Assembly (NCBI GenBank): GCA_026826555.1
Contig: JAKSZT010054304.1
Coordinates: 35,023,424-35,087,423 of the forward strand
Direction of reading: 5' to 3'
DNA from: Tolypeutes matacus
Taxonomy: Eukaryota > Chordata > Mammalia > Cingulata > Chlamyphoridae
Length of the DNA stretch: 64,000 nt
Positions 55,846 through 64,000 of the stretch are shown piece after piece. The position numbers were made by a program, and so were the translations under genes. Numbering within the stretch: position 1 is the first letter of the stretch; every line of letters starts with the position of its first letter. A model generated the notes under the pieces. The model did not search any database. It was given only the letters and a program-made list of their open reading frames with translations, and had not been told where the DNA came from.

Positions 55846-58112
55846 CAAAGGAAAGAACGGATTATCACTTCTTTGTAGACTTGAGTATAACCATCTACAC
55901 TGCTTGATTAGCATATATTGAGAGAAAAGTGAGATGATTTGGTCTGAAAGCATGATGGTCAAAACATCTCATTTTTCTGGGGCAGCTTTGGTGAATTTCT
56001 GTTACCCAGACCCGAATATCATGGGTCCCGAGCAGCAGGAATGGAGCTGTGGTGTTTTACAAAACAGTCCTAGATTGTGCTTGGACAGCAGGTTACCCTG
56101 GGTTTCTGGTTGTGCAGTTCTCTGGCACTCTCAGAGATTCTATAACCTATTTGATACATTTTCATAGGCACTTTTCTGCTTAATTACCTGGACTGGCTTT
56201 TATTGTTTGCAAACGTGATCACTAATCACTGCTCTGAAAGAATACTGAATTGTGATTTCTGTTAACTTCTAGATCACCCTGAACTATAAATTACTGTTAC
56301 TGGAAGATGATAGAAATGTATTTCACTATGTGTGATTTATTTTTCATAAATACTACGTCAAAGAAGTTTTACTTCTAAAGGACCTAATAGCAGTATTTTG
56401 ATGTTCATTCAATAAATTTTAATCACTGTATATATACGGTAATGCCTTATATTGTACTGTTTTTTTTTCAACATTTCTTAAGTTTTTTCACATATTATTT
56501 CATTTGATAATTTTAATAAAGTAGGCATTGCCCATGACCTCCATGCTAATTAGGGGAAATTTCAGGATTAGGTATGGGTATCTCATTATTAATTTATGCT
56601 CTGTCTAAAAGGTTATTCTCTGCATTACTTACTTAGGCTATCATTGGACAACCATAGAGACTTGGCACCTACATTTGTTTCTAATTCTATTTAAAGGTCA
56701 GAAGATTTCAGAAATAGTGAGTCTCTGGGGATTTTCAGCTTCAATGACAGGTAGCTTCTATAACCAATTAAATTATTAACTGATATTATGTCATAGTCTC
56801 TAATATATGGAGGCTGTAATAACACTAGAAATAACTCATACGTATTTAGTTTTCAGTTTATAAATGTCTAGAAAAGTTCAGTATTATATTTCCTGAAAAT
56901 TAAAAATACATTACCTATTTTCATTTAGATCATCTTATTTTATAGCATAAGAAAGGTGGTTTTTAAATTTTGTTTATTCATAAAGTCTCAAAAAAGACTG
57001 GATTCATTTCCCACTAACAATGTCCGTAGGAAAGATGATGATATGACATAAAACCTCCAGTAATAAGATTCACACTTATCATTAGTACAAAGTCATGATA
57101 ATAAAAATACAAGTAATGGTAATAGAATTCTGGGCTTACCTCTGTATTTTCTTTTCCATGATAATTTGACAAGAACTTTTCCTAAATTCTAAGCTCTACC
57201 TTTGCAAGAGTGTTTCAGTAGCATATAAATATACTTTGTAACAAATGAACGTGTGGAAAATAGTATATGTGGGAAAACGTCAGGTTCTAGTGATATTCAA
57301 TGGTCTTGTGTATAGTCATCAATCCAAAAGGAGTTTTTATGACTAGTTGAGATAAAATTTGGAAAACATACCAGTGATTACTCTTTATTTCTCATTTAAA
57401 CTTTGAGTATCTTTTATCAGGAAAAAAACATATTTGGTGATGCTGAAGTCATATGCATACATTTCTAGATCACAATTAGGAATAATTGGTTTTCAGGGTT
57501 AGTCAGAGACATTCAAAAGCACATTGATATTCTCTGGTCACTAAGAGGCCAGTGATGTATTGTGATGATAATTTCACAAATGGCATCCTACAGTTTTCAG
57601 AGCCCTAATGCAATCTGACAGTGATTAATTATATCCAGAAGAATATGAAATATTTCATGTTATCATAAGATATTTTAAAAAAGTAAATCATTTCTGGAAA
57701 AGTATATAGCAACATATACTATTTATGAAAAGATATTTAAAGTCAGTCCTCACAAATTGTTTAAACAGTTAAACAGAAAAAATTTTCAAATATTAACACT
57801 GAATTTTTTATTATTGATGTGAGTTTAACTTTTTCCAAAAGCATATTGAAACTTTTATGGATAGCATAAGAATTCCTATGTTTACACATGGTAATATCTG
57901 ACATAGGTAATAAAGGAGGCTTGATTTACTCATATGAATTCTAGTTAGACTGGGCTATCATTTAGATTTGCAGGGCATTGAGACAAAGGTTAAATGGTCC
58001 ATTGCAAATTTTAATTTTTGAAATATTTTATTTTAGTTTAAAGGGACTGAATGTTAAGGGATGTCATATGACAGAAAGTAAAACTCTCATTATAAAGTGA
58101 GAGAGGCACTTC
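55846..58112. other. Unassigned 2.3-kb stretch
   Basis: No supported gene or repeat. The frame 55934-56167 (77 codons) has no domain. Confidence 0.5.
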
Positions 58113-58229
58113 AAAAGATGCTGCTGGGGGCAGATGTGGCTCAAATGGTTGGGCGTCTGTATTCCATATGGATGGACCTGGGTTCGATCCCTGGGACCTC
58201 CCAGTAAAAAAAAAAAAAAAAATGCTGCA
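58113..58229 (+). mobile_element. Short tRNA-derived SINE (DAS type), plus strand
   Basis: GGGGCAGATGTGGCTCAAATGG gives the A box (TGGCTCAAATGG at 58137-58148) and GGTTCGATCCC (58182-58192) the B box; the element then ends CCTCCCAGT and poly(A) without the extra body of the copies at 20 and 34 kb. AAAAGATGCTGC before it and AAAAAATGCTGC after it are likely target-site duplications with one mismatch. A different, shorter subfamily. Confidence 0.85.
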
Positions 58230-59148
58230 ACTAAATTGAGCATTTTGTTGTGGGGAGATCTTTATCATTCCACATTATTGAAACATAATACTCATAATTG
58301 GGTTCATTCCTTAGGAAATCAAACAACACTAAAACAAACAAAACAATTTTCACTGACGTTTGACATGACTGGCATATGGGATACTGTGGCACAGGGATGA
58401 TGATGTGGCTTTTTGTTTACTCTATCAATTAATTAAACAGAAAGAACAAACACATAAAAATCCTGAAAAACTGAAGAGTGTTTATCTCTGAAGGAGAAGG
58501 ATTGGGGTAAGAATAATGTTTTCAGGGTCACTCAGATTATTGAAACCATATATTCACGACTTCTCCCTTCTGTAATTGTGTGCCTAAAACACGTTCATCT
58601 CCTACCTGGTCCACTGATTTATAAAATGCCATCATCAAATATTCATTTATTTTGGTCTAGACCTTTGCCCTTTCTTACTGTGAACATATCACTGAAAAAA
58701 AGTAGCACACTAGCTCAGTTACGCATTTTTACCTACACTTTTATGAGTGTAATGGATATATTTAAAACATTATGATGGGATGCAGGAGGCCACTGCATTT
58801 GAGATGGGAATGGATGATACTTGAAGGATCAGTGAGAAGGATTTGGGATTGAGGGAGAGAAAAAAATAAAGAAAAAACATTGTGGGTGACAAAAAAATTC
58901 ACAAGTTTGCTTAGAGCTGTCTATGAGGGAAGATTGCCTGTATATCACTACAGAGTAGAGGGGAAGGATGTATTGACTAATAAATTCTCTATTCCAAAAA
59001 ATACAGATTTCAAAGAGATGAATAAAAAGAGATAATGAAAACTGAAAAATATATATATCTATATATATAAATAGAGTCAAAGAAAAGAAAGAAAAGAAAA
59101 AATGTATGGGAACACGAACAAATTAAAAATATATATATACATATATCA
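58230..59148. other. Unassigned sequence with TA-rich tracts
   Basis: No gene. TATATATCTATATATATAAAT at about 59049 and ATATATATACATATATC at about 59130 are low complexity. Frames at 58578-58775 and 58829-59080 lack domains. Confidence 0.5.
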
Positions 59149-59235
59149 TTTTTTTAAGGCAGTACTGGGGATTGAACTTGGGATCTTGCGCATGGGAAAC
59201 AGGCGCTCAAATCACTGAGCTACCTCTGTTTCCCT
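59149..59235 (-). mobile_element. Short tRNA-derived SINE (DAS type), minus strand
   Basis: The reverse complement reads GGGAAACAGAGGTAGCTCAGTG (A box), then a degenerate B box GTTCAATCCCC, then AGTACTGCC and poly(A), seen as a T run at 59149-59156. It differs more from the consensus than the other SINE copies and no target-site duplication is clear, so it is an older insertion. Confidence 0.8.
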
Positions 59236-61129
59236 GGATTATATTTTGAAGAAAAAAAAATTAGCTTATTCACTGACTATTAGGAGAGGTTATAAAAGCA
59301 TGAGAAAATAGAATTATGATGGAAAATAAAATGCAATAATAAAAAGAAAACTTTTCAAATAAGGAATATAGTATTTGATTTAATTCTTATTTCTCCTTAT
59401 AATACTTATATGCTCTTTTAAAATTTAAGGAGCTAGTGAAAAAGGAAAATAATAATCAATATAGCTCAGAAGTTTTGACTCCTTGAGGCAATTTTAAGAA
59501 AAACATCTCCCTCACTGATACATTCTAAAAGAATGCCAACTATGGGCCTGGTTACTGTTTTTATACTGACTTTTAATGAATTCATTGTAAATATATAAGA
59601 ATGCCAAGAACCCAATTATATTTGTCAAAGAAAAATGCTAGTTAAATAATTCATTGCTATTCATCCATACTCTTTTTCTATTACAACTCTTAAATCCTTT
59701 CTGAACTATGAACACATTCTTTCTGGTTTCATTAACTTTTAATATTCCTGTTATGTTAAAGAGGATTCTGTAGTGACGTCTGTGAGCTAGTTCTTTGGTG
59801 TAGGGAATATGTGTTCAAAGATTAATGTTCAGGGTGGAACTTAAGAATGATCATATATGATGAATTATATCTGAATTAAGGCAACTGAAAATAGCATGTT
59901 AGTGTAGAAGAACAGGACTAGTTCAATAGAGAAAATCCTATAAATGAAATCTCTTGATGATATGAACTTACTACTCCATCTAGCAGAAAGAGACTTAAAT
60001 GAGCCCAACCAAACTGATGGACTAGTGAACAAACTGAGTCTTCAGAGAAAGCAAGTATCCTTAAACGTGACAGTTACCTGTTGTCATTTCATTCTCTTTT
60101 GACCCATTGAAGTCTAACATGAGTTTTTTCAGTGTTACTTGTTTACATGCTCTTTCATGTCATGTTATTTATTTTAAAATGAAAAAATATTTGTGGAATA
60201 CTGTAATAATGCTGCATCTCTGTCTCAGCCATTATGGAGCTACTTCTCTTTAAATTTTGTCTAAATATAACGTTATATTCTATCTATTCTTCTTAAAATA
60301 GCAGAATATGTGGAAGTTGTGGTTACTAAGGTCTAATTGACTATAAGAATATAGTAAGTAGTTAAAGAAGCAAGTGTTAACAAATAAGCAAGTCTATGTT
60401 TTTTTGCAAGTATGATTAGCATGTGGCAGGAATATACATATTTAGAGCTGACTTTGTCATCTCCTTTTTCAAGCTTTTAGCTGTGATTATTTTTAATGTC
60501 ACTTGAAATTCACTTGGCTCACTCTTCTACTAGCTCAGGAAGAAGTTTGAAAATGTTTAATAAAGTTTCTTACTTTAGACGTCTTAGGAATATCTACTAA
60601 TTAGATTTTGTCTGGAAAAAAATTTGCAGAAAACGTTTTAAGGCATAGGAAAATAATTAGTGCACTTTGTGTTATTTGAAAAGCAACATATTCTGAAATA
60701 TTAGAAAATGATCTCGTGGCATCAAAAAAGTGAAGGATCCCATACAAATGACCATTTTATGTCCATGCTGATTGGTTTTAAGGAAGCAAATTCATTGGGT
60801 TGCTAGGTCAAGTGTGAATTTTTCTTCCCAAGTCAATTTTTGCCTCACAATGTTGCAAGGGGATGATTTCAATAAGTTTATATATAGCCCTGGGCTGAGA
60901 GTTACAGCTCAAGGATTTGGGAGTTGAAATTTAAAGAGACTTGACACTGAATTTTTTAAGACACTCATACTAGTCAGTGAGACCAGGAATCACTGTTAGT
61001 TAAAGGATAATGAAATTGTTGGATTTCTATATGTAACTGTAATGTATAAACCCTTTTGAATATCAACATGGACTCTTATAAAAGAAATAAATTAATCCTC
61101 ATTTTATTTTATGATTTGAAGAATCCAAT
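59236..61129. other. Unassigned 1.9-kb stretch
   Basis: AT-rich; no open frame of note; no repeat recognised. Confidence 0.5.
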
Positions 61130-61330
61130 TATATTTAACAAATATTTATTATGTCTCTAGTAAAGGCTAGACCCTGTGTCAAATTTTAGTATTAATTTAA
61201 TCAACAAATATTTATTGAAAGGCCACCAGTGCAGGCATTGTTCAGACACTGAGAATACAAGAGTACTCAAAATAAACAGTTTCTGAACTTAAGATACTTA
61301 AGTACAACAATACAATTGAAAATTATGATA
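61130..61330 (-). mobile_element. Probable L2 3'-end fragment, minus strand
   Basis: ATTTAACAAATATTTATTATGTCTC and, again, ATCAACAAATATTTATTGAAAGGCC (about 61200) are complements of the L2/MIR tail; GCATTGTTCAGACACTGAGAATACAAGAGTAC (about 61236) is the 'gcactgttctaggcactggggatacagcagtgaac' block. The tail appears twice in 60 bases, so two insertions or a local duplication. Confidence 0.55.
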
Positions 61331-61361
61331 AATAATTGAAAGGCAACAAACAGTTGGGGGG

Positions 61362-61409
61362 ACAGAGAGAGAGAGAAAGAGAGAGAGAGAGTGAGAGAGA
61401 GAGAGAGAA
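61362..61409. repeat. (GA)n microsatellite
   Basis: A GA run with a few interruptions (AAAGA, GTGA). Confidence 0.95.
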
Positions 61410-62035
61410 TTATGAATTTTAAGGAAAGGTGTTTACTCAGCAGGTGGTATTATGATCTCCCTGGGTGTCTCAGGCCAAGGCTTTCTTGAAAGTTCCCTCT
61501 ATCTCATGTCCAATGGGTTCTTCTCTGTTCTACTTCTTTAACATCTCTGGTCTCTGAACTCTGTCCATTACACATCCCATTCTCTTTCATCACACTTAGT
61601 CACTAGGAAAGCAACTGTTTCTTAAATACTTGTGGTCACCAGTGGAGGGCGGATTCAACCCTTCACTCAAAATTTGGTTTGGTTATAGAGACTGATGCCA
61701 TCACTCATGCACCAAGAAAGTATTAAAAAGTTTATTACTCACCTAATGAGATTTCTGGGGAGAGCAGAGCAGGTCCCCAAGTAGGTCCTAAAATGGCTTG
61801 AGAGAGTAGGAGAGGTTGGGCGACTGACTTGGGTTTTACTGTCCTTGGGAGATGGGGTTAAGGGGAAAGGGTCCCTGCAGAGGCCCAGGATTGTGTAGCT
61901 TCAACTTCCTGCTGTATCCCCAGAGAAAAAATGTGTGGGTTTTCTTATCAGTTGCCCAGATATGGAGCAAGAGGGGAAAGGAAGGGGTGGGGTTTGAAAG
62001 TTTTCAGCAATCAAGCATCAAAAATAGAGTTAAAT
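61410..62035. other. Unassigned sequence, possibly an old LTR on the minus strand
   Basis: AGTATTAAAAAGTTTATTACTCACC (about 61720) contains the complement of an AATAAAC polyadenylation-like site, followed by GC-richer sequence, as in the 3' part of some endogenous retroviral LTRs read backwards. No TG..CA ends were defined and no retroviral coding remnant is present. The frame 61852-62166 spans this and the next L2 and is not a gene. Confidence 0.3.
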
Positions 62036-62370
62036 GCTTTTTATACCTGTCTTCCTGCTTCCGGTATTGCTTTCTTAAATCTATTTTCCATGCTTCAACC
62101 GGAGTGACTATTCTGAAATTTAGATTACTTTATGTTTCTTCCTTAAAACTTCATTACCATAAGTAAAAGTCCAAATGTGGCATATGAAGGCCTTCATTAT
62201 GGTTTTCTGCTTTCATTTTCAAGTTTCTTTTATTCTTCCCACTTTCACACTCCAGTTGTCATCCACACTGGGCTAGCTGAAGCATCCTTACATGCTTTGC
62301 TCTCACACCTCTGGATTTTTCTACGTTCCCAATGCCTGGAGAACTGTTTTTTCCCTCTGATTCCATATAC
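62036..62370 (+). mobile_element. L2 (LINE2) fragment
   Basis: CCGGAGTGACTATTCTGAAATTTAGATTACTTTATGTTTCTTCCTTAAAACTTCATTACC is, piece by piece, the L2 'ccagagtgatctttctaaaatgcaaatctgatcatgtcactcccctgcttaaaacccttcaatggc' region, then AAGTCCAAATGTGGCATATGAAGGCCTTCATTATG (about 62168) and CTCACACCTCTGGATTTTTCTACGTTCCCAATGCCTGGAGAAC (about 62302). The spacing is right. The frame 62177-62422 is derived from it. Confidence 0.8.
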
Positions 62371-62374
62371 TTTT

Positions 62375-63790
62375 TATTTTTTTAATTTCAGGGTTTATTC
62401 AGGCATAATTTACATAAAATAAAATTCAAGGAGATCTGACATATCATCTACTACCACAATCAATATATAGAGTGGCTCAATAACTCCAAAATATTTTTTT
62501 TTCTGTTCCTTTGCAGTCAAACCACCACTCCCTTCCCAGCCTCTGGCAACCATTGATTTGATTTGTATTCCCATAGTTTTGCCTCTTCCACACTGTCATA
62601 TTAATGGCATTTTTAAATTAGGTAGTTGTTTGTGTTTGAATTTCTTCCACTTTGCATAACGCTTTGGAGGTTAATTCACATTTTGAATATATCAGTAATT
62701 TGTTCTTTTTATTGTTGATTGTCTTAGTTTGCCAGAGTTGCTATTACATATACCATACATTGGATTGGCTTAAACAGCAGGAATTTATTGAATCACGGGT
62801 TTAAGACTAGAAGAAGTCCAAAATCAAGGCCTCAGTGTAGCAATGCTTTGTTTTGAAAGTCTGTATCAATCGGATGCTGGCTGCCAGTGATGCTTGGGTT
62901 TGCTTGGCTTCTCTTCCTGTCACCTGTCACTTGGTCAAGTCCTCTCCTCCTCTCCTTTTTAACTTCTGTGACTATTGAATCCTCTTTATAAAGCCTCCAG
63001 GTATCCAGATTCAGATCCATCCCAATTTACTTGGCCACGCTTTAACTAAAAATCACATCTTTAGGAATCTTATTACAATGGGGTCATACAAACAAGAATG
63101 AGGTTTAAGATCAAGAATATGTATTTGTTAGTGTTATTTGTTAGTCTACATAATCCAACTTACCACCCTGAGTAGGTGTTAGTATTGTATAGCTATACCA
63201 CAATTTGTTTATTTATTGATCAGTTGATTGACATATGGGTTGTTTCCAGTTTGGAACAATTACAAAGTTGCTATAAACATTGGTATACAGTTCTTTCTAT
63301 GTAGACATAAATTTTCATATCTCTAGGATAAATATGCAGACTAAGTGGGATTGTACATTCTATGGTAAGTATATGTTTAAATATATAAGCAACTGCAAAA
63401 TTTTCAAAGTGATTGCACCATTTTAAATTCTCCATAGCAATGAATAAAAACTCCATCGGCTCCAAATCCTTACCAGGACTTGGTATTGTCAGTCGTTTTT
63501 ATATTTAGCAATTCTGGTCCTTAAAAAATATATTGTTGCATTTTTTAGTGACAAATGATGATGAGCATCTCTTCATGGGCTTTTTTTTTTTTTTTTTTTT
63601 GCCATTCACATGTCTTTTTGATGATGCATCTGTTTAAATATTTTGGCCATTATTTAATTGGGTTGATGGTCTTATTGTTTAATTGAATTGTAAGAGTTAT
63701 TTATATATATATTCTGGGAAAAGTCCTTTTGCTTAGATAAGAGTTTTGCAAATATTTTCTCCCAGCCTGAGGCAAACAGTTTTTGTTTCC
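62375..63790 (-). mobile_element. Old L1 (L1M) 3' part, minus strand, split by an LTR
   Basis: The complement of an L1M 3' UTR and ORF2 end is legible along the plus strand: GTTTATTCAGGCATAATTTACATAAAATAAA (about 62392), CCAGCCTCTGGCAACCATTGATTTG (about 62537), CTTCCACTTTGCATAACG (about 62644), then after the nested insertion TATACCACAATTTGTTTATTTATTGATCAGTTGATTGACATATGGGTTGTTTCCAG (about 63194), CTTGGTATTGTCAGTC (63479-63494) and GCAAATATTTTCTCCCAGCCTGAGGC (about 63748). A pure T run sits at 63581-63600. The L1 order is continuous across the nested LTR. Confidence 0.85.
62728..63168 (-). mobile_element. LTR-like element nested in the antisense L1
   Basis: Starts TGTCTTAGTTTGCCAGAGTTGC with 'ggattggcttaaacagcaggaatttattgaatcac' after it and ends near TACATAATCCAACTTACCACC. 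This is the same architecture, in the same orientation, as the element at 21816-22415, and the complement AATAAATTCC (from 62784-62793) is its likely polyadenylation site. The L1 sequence reads '..ttattgttga' before it and 'tgagtag..' after it, so host sequence is continuous around a 440-bp insert. LTR class is inferred from recalled relatives; no coding sequence is present. Confidence 0.6.
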
Positions 63791-64000
63791 ACCCTTTCCC
63801 CTGCAACAGTGGTCCTTTGCCTGGATCTTTTGCCCCATCCCAGTATCAGAAAGTTTTTGATTCTGCTCCCCTCCAAGAGGCAGTGCATTATTCTCTGGGA
63901 CTACAGGTCCTGGGTTTTCCTGCCTTTGTGGCTTAGGGCTTTTTGCTTTATATGCAGGTAGGACTCATGGATTTTGTGTCTTTGGGTTAACAGAAGATGC
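63791..64000. other. Unassigned sequence at the window end
   Basis: Follows the antisense L1 without a recognised repeat. The short frame 63746-63961 has no domain. Confidence 0.4.

Overview
This is a stretch of a mammalian nuclear genome with no host gene that I can support. It is AT-rich and full of interspersed repeats of very different ages. The ancient pan-mammalian layer (L2, MIR, a MER5A-type hAT element, L1M, MLT1-like LTRs, a CR1/L3-like fragment) says eutherian mammal. The younger layer points to Xenarthra (armadillos, sloths, anteaters): several tRNA-derived SINEs of the DAS kind and an L1 lineage with unusual untranslated regions. I cannot decide between sloth, anteater and armadillo from sequence alone. 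Family names come from recalled consensus patterns, not from a database search.

Layout. 1-9 kb: old L1, L2, CR1/L3-like fragments and a minus-strand L1 3' UTR-type repeat. 9.2-12.2 kb: an old L1 ORF2 fragment split by a 522-bp retrocopy with a poly(A) tail and 16-bp target-site duplications (TSDs), followed by a 1.6-kb plus-strand L1 3' UTR-type element. 12.2-15.3 kb: nothing recognised. 15.3-19.6 kb: a long L2, an L1 fragment, two head-to-tail MLT1-like LTRs and a minus-strand L1 3' UTR fragment. 20.0 kb: a DAS-type SINE with 16-bp TSDs. 21.8-28.6 kb: an LTR-like element, MIRs, an antisense L1, a long pyrimidine tract and a MER5A copy. 30-47 kb: mostly unassigned, with MIRs, microsatellites, a minus-strand SINE and L1 3' ends. 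47.07-55.18 kb: a full-length 8.1-kb L1 with 15-bp TSDs. 55-64 kb: more unassigned sequence, two short SINEs, L2 pieces, and an antisense L1 with an LTR nested in it.

The centrepiece is the full-length L1. Its 5' UTR carries a duplicated unit of about 373 bp and then roughly ten tandem units of about 108 bp, a monomer-type promoter layout. Both ORFs are decayed: ORF1 is frameshifted, ORF2 has many stops and frameshifts, and catalytic endonuclease positions are replaced. Its 3' UTR holds three related modules of about 105 bp, one of which also occurs in the 10.6-12.2 kb and 19.1-19.6 kb repeats, tying those to the same L1 lineage.

The open reading frames in the window are short, AT-rich accidents or fall inside transposons. 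I saw no CpG island, convincing exon, tRNA gene or other RNA gene.
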